Positions 25,712-37,499 of a stretch of DNA of 64,000 nt are shown here, one piece after another. The notes beneath the pieces are model-generated. The model searched no databases. It had not been told where the DNA came from and saw only the letters and a list, made by a program, of their open reading frames with translations. Numbering within the stretch: position 1 is the first letter of the stretch; every line of letters begins with the position of its first letter. A program made the position numbers and the translations under genes. This DNA is from Ipomoea triloba (taxonomy: Eukaryota; Streptophyta; Magnoliopsida; Solanales; Convolvulaceae): the NCBI RefSeq assembly GCF_003576645.1, contig NC_044920.1, forward strand, positions 21,843,132-21,907,131, read 5' to 3'.

Positions 25712-26149
25712 TCTGCTATTATCCTTATTAATGAGATTATGAGAACCCTTGTATTTTGCTTTATTCTACTATGACAAATTATATTGTTGAATGATACACA
25801 ATTGGCCGACCTATAAAACCTGCTTATCCACAAAAGGTGAAATTTCCTCATCCCTAAGGCCCTCACACTCTAACTCGAGAACTCAACAAGGTAGTAGAGG
25901 GGTAAATCACGGTGACTTAGCGACTCATTATGTTATTAGATGATCAGTGTCTCACAATTGTCCGACCTCAATTTTGTGTCCTTACTTATAATCTATCACC
26001 TATGAACCAACTGAGTTGCCTATGCGGAAACTAACCTAGGAAACCTAAAAAAGCATACACAAATATCATATGTCAATTTGGAGGTCAACGCTAAAATTAA
26101 AATTTCTTAATTTTTGTGCATCACAAGCATCCCTAATAGGGGATTTTAA

Positions 26150-26490
26150 TTTACATGATTTTTGTAGGTTATTTTGCCATGTGGAAGAGAGAGAAAAGTG
26201 AAGAGGGAAGGCCAAGGTCTCCATACAATATTTTTGTGGGACCCGCAGGAGAGAAACATCTTAGACCGGCGCAATGGCACGCGTTTGGACCACAGGCAGC
26301 GTCCAGTCGGGCACGTGCAGTGCACACACTGGCTGGCTCATTAACAACTTAGCTTTTTTTTCTTTTTTTTCTTTTTTTTTGCTTCAAATATGATTTTTTT
26401 TTCTCTCTTTGTCCTTCTTTTCTTTTGTTTCTCTCTCCTAATTGGCAGCTCAAAAAAAAAATCACTATTGATGATGCTATGTCTTGTAGG
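26150..26490. mobile_element. Probable MITE of the GAGAGAGA / poly-T class
   Basis: A short GC-rich core (GGGACCCGCAGGAGAG to GTGCAGTGCACACACTGG) is flanked by a purine-rich left side (GAAGAGAGAGAAAAGTGAAG) and pyrimidine-rich right side (TTTGTTTCTCTCTCCTAATT), followed by ATCACTATTGATGATGCT. The same architecture is seen at 36730-37075 and around 49938-50282. Exact ends are unclear. Confidence 0.45.
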
Positions 26491-26780
26491 GTTTAATATG
26501 CTTGACACAATCATATTACGGTAAAATATATAGTTTCTTTGCCTATTGAGAGAAAGCTAACAGGAAGAGGCCGGTAGGGTTGAAACAAATTAAATGTCTC
26601 ATCATTCTTCACCAAACTTAATGAATTCAGGTACCTTCACTTATAGTAATTATGATTAAATCATGTCCATATTGATATCCTATACTTATTGTATATTTTA
26701 TTTTACAATAATTTAATATAAACAAAATTGATATATTGTTTTCAACTTGAATTTTAAAAATTCCTGATGAATTCTCGGCA

Positions 26781-27060
26781 ATAAGTCCCTACGAGAACCT
26801 TGTAACAAGGTTCTGGTTATTAGCGGTTGGGCAAAGACGGATAAAGACAAAATTTAACACCATGTAACTATGAGAATTGTTCAGAATTTTAGCTCTCGAA
26901 AATGTGATAGCGGTCTATAAGGACATATAAGCGTTTTGATCCTAACAAGTAGTGTCAGAGTCAGGTCAGCGGTAGGTTCGAGTCCTCGCACAAGACTGGT
27001 TGGTGCTGAAGAGGGGAATTGTTGGCCTTAAAGGGTTAAAGGGCTAAGTGTAGCACCCTA
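26781..27060 (+). repeat. Possible TRIM/LTR-retrotransposon remnant with primer-site-like motif
   Basis: The segment ends in TTTTGATCCTAACAAG followed by TGTCAGAGTCAGGTCAGCGG. This looks like a degraded LTR end plus an initiator-Met primer-binding-site context (TGGTATCAGAG in intact elements). No second LTR is visible. A tRNA-like fragment (GGTTCGAGTCCTCGCAC) follows directly. Confidence 0.35.
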
Positions 27061-28758
27061 GGTTTTTGTTTTTTTTTTTTTTCTTTTTTTTTTTGCAGAA
27101 AACTGTTCTAATTTTCATTCACATTTATTAGTTTTTATATGGTTTAAGAGAGATTTTTTTTTTTTCATTCACACTTATTAGTTTTTATTTATGGTTTAAC
27201 ACCTCTAAACCATAACTTTCATTCACATGCACTTATTAGTTTTTATTATTATAGATTTACAATCTAAGTACAATTGGCAAGGATTTTTTTTTACTCTTAA
27301 CAAAAAAATAAAAAATTAGAAAATAAAAAAATAGAGAACAATTTCCTAAAATAAACGGCCTATTAATTTTATGAATAGTAACTCTTCTAACTTCTTTTTT
27401 TTTTTGGCAGCATAACCTCTAAACCATAAGTCTTAAATGAGTTTAAACATCAACTCTTATGATTCTTATTTAGAATCTAAGTACAATTTGCAATGAAATT
27501 TTTATACTTTAACAACTTTTCTAGGAGAAAGAGGATCTCCTTGTCTGACTCTTCTATCTCTTTGTATATGACTTGCTTGTACAATGAAGTTTTATTCAAA
27601 TTATTTATAATTTATCTTTTATAATATTAATTAATAAAATATTAAAATGTACATGAAAATTTTACAACGTCATGTGTTTTATAAAGTTATACTGTGTTTT
27701 GTTAGAGGTAGATATATGGGAGAGTGTAATTTGCAAAGTATGAAGTATAACTTTACAAAGCATACAACACTGTAAGAAATTTCGATTTATATATTTAAAC
27801 AAAAAAAAAACACTATTTTGTCTTAATTGTTTTCTAGTTAAAATCTAATCATATACATCTCTTTTAGTTATTAAAAAAAAATTGTTTTTTAATTGTTAAA
27901 CAAATGTAAATTCAGTTTATCAACTAATTGAAATATTAAGCTCCGCCTCCAATTGCATCTAGTTTTTCCTATTTTACAAATACATTAAAAATTATAATTA
28001 GCATAAAATGAATAATTTTGAAAATTATAATAAATTATTAAACATAAACTAAGAAAGAGGACCCATAAATAATACGGAGTAATTAATACTAAAAATGGTC
28101 ATTCAACTATTTCAAAATATCAAGATTGGTCATCAATTTTTAATTGGACCCAACTATGCATCTCTTAGCTAATTAATTTAGCCATCTGGTCAGTTTTTCA
28201 AGTAAATATGGGGATAATATTGGAAATACTAGTTTCTCCCATCATTTTCTTCATTAGTCATTACTATAAATGTGAAAACATTAACTTTTCAAACTAAAAT
28301 TACAAAAGTGCTACTTCTCGAAATAAAATCATTCAAACTTTTCATATCGTATTGAACATTAATTTCCAACCAAACTCAATCTATTTAACTCCCTTTTAAA
28401 ATAATCATGAATACCCGTAATTTTTAGCAATATCCTCATATTTGACTAATTGACTTCACTAGAGAATTGACTGTGAGACTAAATACAATAATAACAATAC
28501 AAATATATAGTGAATGACCTTATTTTGGTTAATTTGAAATTCGATAATTAATTTTTATATTTAGAAATACTTAAAGGATAAGATATTAACTCCATAAGTA
28601 ATGAATGAGTGGTATAAAAATGAGAAATTTAACCAGGGATAACTAACTTAACTAATTATCCAATAACACATTTAACCGAAAACCAACAAATTCAAAAAAG
28701 AATGTGAATTGCCACCGAAATCCCGAAAATGCCCATAGGAGATGAGCAAAACATGAAT
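27061..28758. other. AT-rich intergenic region
   Basis: Poly-T tracts and AT-rich DNA with repeated TTCATTCACA/TTATTAGTTTTTAT phrases near 27110-27250. No gene or clear element boundary is recognised before the stop codon of the EXORDIUM-like gene. Confidence 0.5.
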
Positions 28759-29769
28759 TCACTGATCTAGTGCATTAGGGCCAGTGCAGTAATTTAGCAC
28801 ATGGCTCCATAGCCACTGCACCAAGAACCTCCTTCTAACCCCATTCACGTTATAAGTCGCGCCGTCTTTGCCGGCCAACATTTGGCCGGTGTACGACCCC
28901 CCGCCGCCGGTGCCGTAAATCCCTTCACAGAGGTCGGCGATTTCCACCGGAAAAACCGGGTCCTGCCCCGCGTACCACGCGTTCACCAATGGGTTAGTGG
29001 AGAGCTCGGCGATCTCGTGGCCGATCACGCTTATCATCCCGTCCACCCCCACGTCGCCGTTCGGGGGTTTCACGGCCTTCAGGCCCGGAATGTAATCGGG
29101 AACGGCGAACGGGTAGGCGCACGTGCCCGGGCAGAGCTTGGCGGAGTTGCCGACCCAGGCGTACGGGAGCGTGTACCCCACGATCGACGGGAACGTGAAG
29201 TAGTGGAAGCCGCATACGTTGTTGCAGAAATCCTGGACGTACACGTCATCTGACGTCAGCAGGAGGTAAACCCCGCCCTTCGGGTTGATAGGTACGGGGC
29301 GGGTCGGGGCAGTCAGGGCGGATTTAATCACGGACTGGACGCTCAACCGGGTCAGCGATTTCCCGTGAGAGCAAAGCCTGTCGTTCTTCTCGGCGCCGAG
29401 CCGCACGTGCCGAGAAACGCGGGCGCCGGTCTGGTCCGTGTAGAGCTGGGCGGTTTTCCACCACGCGGCGAGCGAGGGCGTGGCGGCGGGGGTAGAGAGG
29501 GAGGTGATGAAGTCGCGGATGATCCGCTTCTGAGCGCTCCCCCAACGGCCGTACCAGATGGGGTAAACGGTGATGTTGGAGGTGAGAACGGGGCCCATGT
29601 GGTACTTGAGATGGATGAGGTCAGAGGAGCCCTCGTACTTCTTTGACCCGCCCAATATCAAATCGGTGGCGTTGGGGTTTTGGTTTCGCCATGGCCGCCA
29701 CCCTGTCGCCGGCGACGATCCAATGAGGAGGAGGAGGATGGGAAAAAGCACGCGCCACTGCAGACGCAT
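28759..29769 (-). CDS. EXL: EXORDIUM-like protein (phosphate-induced protein 1 family)
   Basis: Single uninterrupted 336-residue frame, ATG at 29769, stop TGA at 28761-28759. Residues 1-23 (MRLQWRVLFPILLLLIGSSP...) form a secretory signal peptide, so the protein is expected in the apoplast or cell wall. The rest is the PHI-1/EXORDIUM domain, with family signatures YHMGPVLTSNITVYPIWYG, YTDQTGARVSRHV, YLLLTSDDVYVQDFC, CGFHYFTFPSIVGYTLPYAW, CPGTCAYPFA, SVIGHEIAELSTNPLVNAWY, IADLCEGIYGTGGGG and FLVQWLWSHVLNYC. Conserved cysteines are present. Family members are linked to brassinosteroid-responsive growth and carbon-limited growth; the biochemical activity is unknown. The sequence most resembles the EXL5/6/7-type paralogues, judged from memory. 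The coding region is markedly GC-rich against AT-rich surroundings. Antisense frames over it are shadows. Confidence 0.93.
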   Translation of the reverse strand: MRLQWRVLFPILLLLIGSSPATGWRPWRNQNPNATDLILGGSKKYEGSSDLIHLKYHMGPVLTSNITVYPIWYGRWGSAQKRIIRDFITSLSTPAATPSLAAWWKTAQLYTDQTGARVSRHVRLGAEKNDRLCSHGKSLTRLSVQSVIKSALTAPTRPVPINPKGGVYLLLTSDDVYVQDFCNNVCGFHYFTFPSIVGYTLPYAWVGNSAKLCPGTCAYPFAVPDYIPGLKAVKPPNGDVGVDGMISVIGHEIAELSTNPLVNAWYAGQDPVFPVEIADLCEGIYGTGGGGSYTGQMLAGKDGATYNVNGVRRRFLVQWLWSHVLNYCTGPNALDQ

Positions 29770-29850
29770 TTTTCTGGGAATGCCTAGCTAGCTAATTCGG
29801 AGCAGAGCTACTGAGCTAGTAATCTAGTTAGTATGAGAGTAGAGTGAAGA

Positions 29851-29864
29851 ATATATATATATAC
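29851..29864 (-). promoter_or_regulatory. TATA-like tract upstream of the EXORDIUM-like gene
   Basis: An alternating AT tract sits about 82-95 bp upstream of the start codon, followed on the minus strand by CTTCACTCTACTCTCATAC, a plausible 5' UTR. Composition and position are the only evidence. Confidence 0.45.
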
Positions 29865-29990
29865 TGAAGGAAAACACTATTTGTATTTTTATACAAAAAA
29901 AATCTCAATTTATTACGGAGTAATTATTATTATTTTTGTTTTTTGCCAACATACTATATGTAGTGATACATATATTATGATTCTAAATAG

Positions 29991-30127
29991 GGCTGTCAGA
30001 GTGGGCCAAAATTGGCGGGCTGGCGCGCACCCGCCCCGCGGTGGGGCGAGTTAGGGTCATGAAAAAATAGGCCCGCGAAAATGCGGGCCTAATGGGGCGG
30101 GCCAAAATTGACCCGCGGGCTAAGTAA

Positions 30128-30158
<31 letters not shown>

Positions 30159-31250
30159 TTTAAAAAATAATATATATATTTAAAAAAATATGGTGAGTTT
30201 GCGGGCCACAAAACAATATTTCATTTAAAAATATTATTAAAGAGGTTGGGCGGATTAAGTTTAGGATTAAGAGTATTTAATATTTATATTTATATATATA
30301 TATATATATTCACAGCACACGTGAATATATATATTCACAATACGTGAATATATATATATATTCACAGTGTGAATATATGTGAACATATATATTCACACGC
30401 TGTGAATATATATATTCACAGCGTGTGAATATATATGTTCACATATATTCACACTGTGAATATATATATATTCACGTACTGTGAATATATATATTCACAG
30501 CGTGTGAATATATATGTTCACATATATTCACACTGTGAATATATATATATTCACGTACTGTGAATATATATATTCACAGCGTGTGAATATATATGTTCAC
30601 ATATATTCACACTGTGAATATATATATATTCACGTACTGTGAATATATATATTCACAGCGTGTGAATATATATGTTCACATATATTCACACTGTGAATAT
30701 ATATATATTCACGTACTGTGAATATATATATTCACAGCGTGTGAATATATATGTTCACATATATTCACACTGTGAATATATATATATTCACGTACTGTGA
30801 ATATATATATTCACAGCGTGTGAATATATATGTTCACATATATTCACACTGTGAATATATATATATATTCACAGCACACGTGAATATATATATTCACAAT
30901 ACGTGAATATATATATATATTCACAGTGTGAATATATGTGAACATATATATTCACACGCTGTGAATATATGTATTCACAGTACGTGAATATATATATATT
31001 CACACACTGTGAATATATATATATTCACGTACCGTGAATACATATATTCACACATTGTGAATATATATATATATTCACACATTGTGAATATATATATTCA
31101 CAATAATACACATATTAAAAAAAATGTAAAGCCCGCGGGGCGGGTTAGGTTTACACAAATTCTGACCCGTGGGCCTAACGGGCCGGCTCGTAAAAGCCCG
31201 CCAGAAATTTGACCCGCGGTGGGGCGGGCCGACCCACTTTGACAGTATTA
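29991..31250. mobile_element. TIR transposon (non-autonomous) with GC-rich ends and 9 bp target duplication
   Basis: TCTAAATAG flanks both sides (29982-29990 and 31251-31259). The ends GGCTGTCAGAGTGGGCC and GACCCACTTTGACAGTATTA form an imperfect inverted repeat (CTGTCA-AGTGGG core). Just inside each end are GC-rich blocks of GGCGGGCC/GACCCGCGG motifs; the centre is a palindromic minisatellite. No transposase is seen. A 9 bp duplication fits Mutator-type transposition; 8 bp (hAT) is possible if the last G belongs to the element. It sits about 220 bp upstream of the EXORDIUM-like start. Confidence 0.78.
30290..31115. repeat. 79 bp palindromic minisatellite (GTGAATATATATTCAC)
   Basis: Units with GTTCACATATATTCACACTG recur every 79 bp (about 30437, 30516, 30595, 30674 and on). 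Each unit contains several perfect palindromes of the form GTGAATATATATATTCAC, so either strand can fold into hairpins. In the second assembled copy of this element (32546-33246) most of these units are missing. Confidence 0.9.
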
Positions 31251-31259
31251 TCTAAATAG

Positions 31260-32448
31260 ATGGCCCCAGAATCGAATCTCGTGGTGTGGAATAGGTACTG
31301 CATTACTACTTGATAAAAATCGAGTATTTTAAAAAAAAAAACATAATCTTTTATTACTCCAATTTTTATTTTTAGTAAGGGAAATGATAAATGTACTCCA
31401 TGGAGTATAACTCTCACTATATGTACAAATTGTATTGGCTAAAGAAAAATGAATGAATAAAAATAAGTGGCTCATTTTATTTTTTAAATCAATCAGAACA
31501 TAACGCATGAACATGGAGCAGAGGATGGAAATAGATATAGTATTACTCTTTCAGGAGAAACTAATTCAAATTCAGGTGGGATTATATAATCGTAAAGGTT
31601 TAGTTTTACTCGAAAAAATTTGACTCAATATTCTTTAATATGTCACACTCTACAAAAAGGTAAGGTGGAAGAAAATATAAAATTTGAATAGAAAATGGTA
31701 ATGGAGGACAGATGATTCTTAAAAGAGTAAGGTGGGGGAAATGGGGCCTACGTATGATGTGGCGGCGATGGTCTTCTGTTCCGCTCATCCACCAATTCTC
31801 TAATCTATTATTAAGTCGCCCGGGCACGGCACAGTACAACTCAATTAGTCAATAATTCAAAATAAATTTATAATTTTTACTTTGTTAGCGATTACATAAA
31901 TAGGAGATTATAAGATATAATTTATAATTTATCTCCTCCATCAATCCCCTAGAAAGAAACAGAATATGCTACGTTTGGTATTCAAACTTATTATTAAATT
32001 ATTAATTATTTATTTCTTTTGTTAGGTACAATGTCATATTTATTTATTTATGATGCTGAATTTTGATTTTTATTTTTTCATTTTTTAAAGTGTCTATTTT
32101 TTTTTATTGATCAAATGTAAGTTGGTCAACACTCAACAGTAACACGAGTTAATAAAATTTTATGTAATAATAATTGAATATAAAAAAGAATTCACTACAA
32201 TAATAATAATAAGATCGAAGCCATTTTTTGTAAGAAAATATAACATTTCAAAACTATTAAATTCTAATTATTTTTTATCAAAGGGAGAACCCAAATAGCA
32301 TCCTCATGGAGTCATGGGATCATTCTCATCGAGTTAGGAATACTCAAAAGCACTCTCATAATTCTTGGTGCGGGCATATCTAAAATGATCTAGTTATTGC
32401 ACGCTAAGTTGTAACAGCATATTCACTTTTAGATTTATAGTTTTGTTA

Positions 32449-32480
<32 letters not shown>

Positions 32481-32487
32481 CAAAAGG
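31260..32487. other. Intergenic AT-rich DNA
   Basis: No gene recognised. Ends in an (ATT)n microsatellite at about 32451-32480. Duplicated at 33256-34483. Confidence 0.5.
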
Positions 32488-32545
32488 NTTTTGTTTTTTG
32501 CCAACATACTATATGTAGTGATACATATATTATGATTCTAAATAG

Positions 32546-32682
32546 GGCTGTCAGAGTGGGCCAAAATTGGCGGGCTGGCGCGCACCCGCCCCGCGGTGGG
32601 GCGAGTTAGGGTCATGAAAAAATAGGCCCGCGAAAATGCGGGCCTAATGGGGCGGGCCAAAATTGACCCGCGGGCTAAGTAA

Positions 32683-32713
<31 letters not shown>

Positions 32714-33246
32714 TTTAAAAAATAATATATATATTTAAAAAAATATGGTGAGTTTGCGGGCCACAAAACAATATTTCATTTAAAAATATTATTAAAGAGG
32801 TTGGGCGGATTAAGTTTAGGATTAAGAGTATTTAATATTTATATTTATATATATATATATATATTCACAGCACACGTGAATATATATATTCACAATACGT
32901 GAATATATATATATATTCACAGTGTGAATATATGTGAACATATATATTCACACGCTGTGAATATATGTATTCACAGTACGTGAATATATATATATTCACA
33001 CACTGTGAATATATATATATTCACGTACCGTGAATACATATATTCACACATTGTGAATATATATATATATTCACACATTGTGAATATATATATTCACAAT
33101 AATACACATATTAAAAAAAATGTAAAGCCCGCGGGGCGGGTTAGGTTTACACAAATTCTGACCCGTGGGCCTAACGGGCCGGCTCGTAAAAGCCCGCCAG
33201 AAATTTGACCCGCGGTGGGGCGGGCCGACCCACTTTGACAGTATTA
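32546..33246. mobile_element. Second assembled copy of the TIR element, minisatellite collapsed
   Basis: Same ends and same TCTAAATAG flanks (32537-32545 and 33247-33255) as the element at 29991-31250, but 701 bp instead of 1260 bp. Because the flanking genomic sequence is also the same, this is the same insertion seen twice rather than a second transposition. Confidence 0.8.
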
Positions 33247-34444
33247 TCTAAATAGATGGCCCCAGAATCGAATCTCGTGGTGTGGAATAGGTACTGCATT
33301 ACTACTTGATAAAAATCGAGTATTTTAAAAAAAAAAACATAATCTTTTATTACTCCAATTTTTATTTTTAGTAAGGGAAATGATAAATGTACTCCATGGA
33401 GTATAACTCTCACTATATGTACAAATTGTATTGGCTAAAGAAAAATGAATGAATAAAAATAAGTGGCTCATTTTATTTTTTAAATCAATCAGAACATAAC
33501 GCATGAACATGGAGCAGAGGATGGAAATAGATATAGTATTACTCTTTCAGGAGAAACTAATTCAAATTCAGGTGGGATTATATAATCGTAAAGGTTTAGT
33601 TTTACTCGAAAAAATTTGACTCAATATTCTTTAATATGTCACACTCTACAAAAAGGTAAGGTGGAAGAAAATATAAAATTTGAATAGAAAATGGTAATGG
33701 AGGACAGATGATTCTTAAAAGAGTAAGGTGGGGGAAATGGGGCCTACGTATGATGTGGCGGCGATGGTCTTCTGTTCCGCTCATCCACCAATTCTCTAAT
33801 CTATTATTAAGTCGCCCGGGCACGGCACAGTACAACTCAATTAGTCAATAATTCAAAATAAATTTATAATTTTTACTTTGTTAGCGATTACATAAATAGG
33901 AGATTATAAGATATAATTTATAATTTATCTCCTCCATCAATCCCCTAGAAAGAAACAGAATATGCTACGTTTGGTATTCAAACTTATTATTAAATTATTA
34001 ATTATTTATTTCTTTTGTTAGGTACAATGTCATATTTATTTATTTATGATGCTGAATTTTGATTTTTATTTTTTCATTTTTTAAAGTGTCTATTTTTTTT
34101 TATTGATCAAATGTAAGTTGGTCAACACTCAACAGTAACACGAGTTAATAAAATTTTATGTAATAATAATTGAATATAAAAAAGAATTCACTACAATAAT
34201 AATAATAAGATCGAAGCCATTTTTTGTAAGAAAATATAACATTTCAAAACTATTAAATTCTAATTATTTTTTATCAAAGGGAGAACCCAAATAGCATCCT
34301 CATGGAGTCATGGGATCATTCTCATCGAGTTAGGAATACTCAAAAGCACTCTCATAATTCTTGGTGCGGGCATATCTAAAATGATCTAGTTATTGCACGC
34401 TAAGTTGTAACAGCATATTCACTTTTAGATTTATAGTTTTGTTA

Positions 34445-34476
<32 letters not shown>

Positions 34477-34483
34477 CAAAAGG

Positions 34484-35050
34484 ATGGTATTTATGATTAT
34501 ATATATACTGAAACATTCATGATTGTTTACAAGTTCTTTACAATGTAGTACTTGTTCTATATTTATTAATCTTATCATGTGACCACCAATTTAGAATGGT
34601 AACAGATATTTCATTGTACCATATAGTAGTTTGGCAATTATATTTTTACTTTATTTACACAAAAACATAATATTAGAACTCTCAACACTTTAGTAGACTA
34701 GACATGAGCTGAGGGATAAGATTTGGTGTTTGAAGTTTGAAGTTTGAAGCCGCAAACCAATAGGGTGTGGCGGAACCTCCTGTTCACGCTTTAAGCAGCC
34801 TGTCTAAACTTTGGACCATTTCTTTTTCTATTTTGTAATACATTTTTGTCTTTTTTTTTTGTAAATTTCTTCAAGATTCTGCTTCTTCAAATTGATATGT
34901 CTTGGATTACTGAGACATCAAATGTCCTTTTCACATTGAAAGGGGAAAAAATAAAACAAAAGGGTTGCCTATATATGCCTGGGATAAGCTGCTGTTTTAT
35001 TGGAATAAGGTGTAGTATTTAGATCAATTGTTTGATTTGAGGTCACTTAT
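34484..35050. other. Intergenic region
   Basis: AT-rich unique-looking DNA with no supported gene or element. Confidence 0.5.
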
Positions 35051-35059
35051 TAGTTATTA

Positions 35060-35824
35060 AGGAAAATGGCACTTTTTCCCCCTATGTTATGTGCATATAG
35101 CACTTTTCACCCCTGTGTTATTAAAGTGGCAGTTTCTCCCCCTGAAATGTTAAATTGACATTGTTACCCTTAAAAATAATTATTTCATTTATTTTTCTTC
35201 TCCAACAAATTATTACTTATATGTATGGATGATCACGATTCGGTTCGAACCTAACCAAACACTGTAGCAATCATACCGAAATAGTATGGACAGTTCTGGT
35301 TACGATTAACCGAAAAATAAAATTAAATAATTTTTGAACCGTGAACCATAACTTAACCACAGTCATATATAGTGAAAATGATCAAACACTTATTTTGATA
35401 AATCGGTACGGTTCAGTTCCAATTTTGATTTTGAACCGCCAATCAAAACTTATTTATTTATTTATTTATTTTTATAATTTTATTTTTTATTTAAAAATAG
35501 TCTAAATTCAACAATTATTTTATTTTATTTTTCGGTTCTGAATCGTAACGGTAACCGTCTATACTATTTAAGTTCAATTGCTAAAGTGTTCGATTAGGTT
35601 CGTATCGAACCGTGCGTGATCTTCCATACATATTAGTAATAATTGGTTGGAGAATAAACATAAATGAAATAATTATTTTTAAGGTTAAAAATGTCAATTT
35701 AACATTACAAGGGAAAATATTACCACTTTTAAAATAATTGAGGGAAAAAATTTGCCACTTTAATAACACATGGGGGAAAAGTTCTATAAGCACATAACAT
35801 AGGGGGGAAAAGTGTCATTTTCCC
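35060..35824. mobile_element. Foldback element with exact 9 bp target duplication
   Basis: TAGTTATTA flanks both ends (35051-35059 and 35825-35833). The ends AGGAAAATGGCACTTTTTCC and GGAAAAGTGTCATTTTCCC are inverted, and the inverted match continues inward (TTCTCCAAC, ATTATTACT, ATATGTATGGA, GATCACG, GGTTCGA). The total is 765 bp with no coding capacity. The target size fits Mutator-like non-autonomous elements. Confidence 0.82.
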
Positions 35825-35917
35825 TAGTTATTACGACTGATCTTTAGATCAACCAACTAAGTTTGACTTTAAATGCTTTTGTGATTTTATGGGCATTAGT
35901 AATGAAATGTAAAATAT

Positions 35918-36225
35918 AAGGGAAAATTGCGCATTTCGTCTATAAGTTATATGGTAATTATAGAATTCGCCCTTAAGTGTTGCTCATGCTCACTTGTAGT
36001 CGCTAAGTTATCATAGGTGTTACAGATTTTGTCATTTTGTGCTCACTTTTCGTCCCTGAGTTATACTAAAATTGTAAATTTTGTTCCTAATATTTTATTA
36101 GTAAAGCGACGAAAAGTGCAACGTCAATGATAACTTAGGAACGAAAAGTGAGTATGACCAACACTTAGGGATGAATTCTATAATTATAATATAACTTAGG
36201 GACGAAAAGTGTAATTTTCCCGTAA
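35918..36225. mobile_element. Foldback element
   Basis: Starts AAGGGAAAATTGCGCATTTC and ends CGAAAAGTGTAATTTTCCC; mirrored motifs include ATAAGTTATAT/ATATAACTTA, ATAGAATTC/GAATTCTAT and CACTTTTCGTCCC inside both arms. About 305 bp. Flanking GTAAAATAT and GTAATTAAT agree only partly, so the target duplication is uncertain. Confidence 0.7.
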
Positions 36226-36311
36226 TTAATATTAGATTTATGTAAAAATAAAATAAAAAGTTGCAAATAATTTTAATTGTCATGTAAAAAGATTTTGATA
36301 AATTAATTATA

Positions 36312-36712
36312 GAGTTAATTTCATTTTTGGTCCTAGATTTATAGGAGGTAGTCCACTTTTAGTTCTTTTTTAGAACATCCCTCTTTGGTCCTAGTATTAT
36401 ATATTGTGGCATGACCCTTTTTGGTCATCCGTCAACAAAATCGTTGAAATATCATTAAATACAAGATCATTTTGATCATTTTTATACAATGTGGGTTAAC
36501 CCGTTGTACTTTTATTTTTATTTTTTTGAAAAGAATTTATAATTGAAGACCTAAATGCCCTTATATTTTACGGAACTTAAACGATTTTATTGATGGAGGA
36601 CCAAAAATGGTCATACCACAATAATACTAGGACCAAAGAAGAATGATTTGAGAAAAAAGGACTAAAAGTGGATTGTCACCTATAAATATAGAACAAAAAA
36701 TAAAATTAACTT
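36312..36712. mobile_element. Foldback element with exact 9 bp target duplication
   Basis: TTAATTATA occurs at 36303-36311 and 36713-36721. The inverted arms contain ATTTTTGGTCCTAGATTTAT on the left and its diverged complement on the right, plus TAGTCCACTTTTAG, TGGTCCTAGTATTAT and GGTCAT in mirrored order. 401 bp, non-coding. Outer arms resemble the element at 24113-24648. Confidence 0.82.
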
Positions 36713-36729
36713 TTAATTATAAGTTCTCT

Positions 36730-37075
36730 CGAGGCATCCTCAATAGTTTGAGGTTTTTTGTAGTTTTTGAGGTGCCAAATAGGAGAGAGAGAATGAAGAG
36801 AGGGGAAGGAAAAAGAAAAATAAATAAATAAAAAGCAGTCTAACACCAAAAAAAAATAATAAAAAAATTTTAAAAAAAAAAAAACATGAGCTGCAGGAGC
36901 GCCAACGGGTGCGATCTGTGCAGCCCACACACAGTTGTGCGCCTCTCTTTTTCCTTTTCTCTCTTCTGGCGGCCCCAAAAAAAAAAACCACTTTTGTAGG
37001 AAGATCTCAATTTTTCTTTCTTTTCCACATATGATCTGCTTTCCTCAAAAATTGTGAAAAAACCACTAATGTGAT
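36730..37075. mobile_element. MITE-like element, GCATCCTCAATAGT class
   Basis: Begins GAGGCATCCTCAATAGTTTG and has a purine-rich left half, an A-rich centre, a GC-richer core (GGGTGCGATCTGTGCAGCCC) and a pyrimidine-rich right half, ending near CCACTAATGTGATTTG. Shares layout with 26150-26490 and 49938-50282. The overlapping 90- and 83-codon minus frames are low-complexity. Confidence 0.5.
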
Positions 37076-37499
37076 TTGATTATGATAGATTGCTTGTTGC
37101 CAAAAAAAAAAAAATAAATAAAATTATAAGTAATCTGTTTTTTTCATCTTTCTCTTTTCTAAGACAACTTAGAGAAGTAGTCAAATGTGGTCCATTTTAC
37201 TTTTTTTTTTTCAATATATCTTTCTTTTTTATGCCTCCCTCCTCCTTCATTTTCTATGCTTGCACCAAACATAGTTGAAAACTAGTCTAGTATAGAGATG
37301 AAGCACCTCAAATCTTTTAGCCTTAGTCCATCGATCTAAGATTGTTATGTGAACGAAATCAATATAATCTTGCCCACCATGAACTCCGTTTCAATCTCTT
37401 TAAGTGGGGTATGTTTTGAGTTTATTAATTAGCAACAAATTTAGTGTCTTTGAATTCAATTGAATTTCTTTAAATTCAAATATAGAATGCCAAGAGCTT

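Larger units (their letters stand above)
29934..34483. other. Direct duplication around single N at 32488, probably an assembly artefact
   Basis: 29934-32487 restarts at 32489 immediately after one N and runs to 34483, ending at the same point (TTATCAAAAGG). The copies look the same except that the second lacks about 559 bp of the palindromic minisatellite. Open frames in the first copy (67, 80, 61 and 77 codons) reappear identically in the second. Most likely one locus assembled twice. Confidence 0.82.

Noticed and set aside
25516..25866. 116-codon minus-strand frame
   Set aside because: Overlaps a degenerate SINE and has no recognisable domain.
28882..29791. Antisense and alternate-frame ORFs over the EXORDIUM-like gene
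   Set aside because: High GC suppresses stops in all frames; only the 336-residue frame has family motifs.
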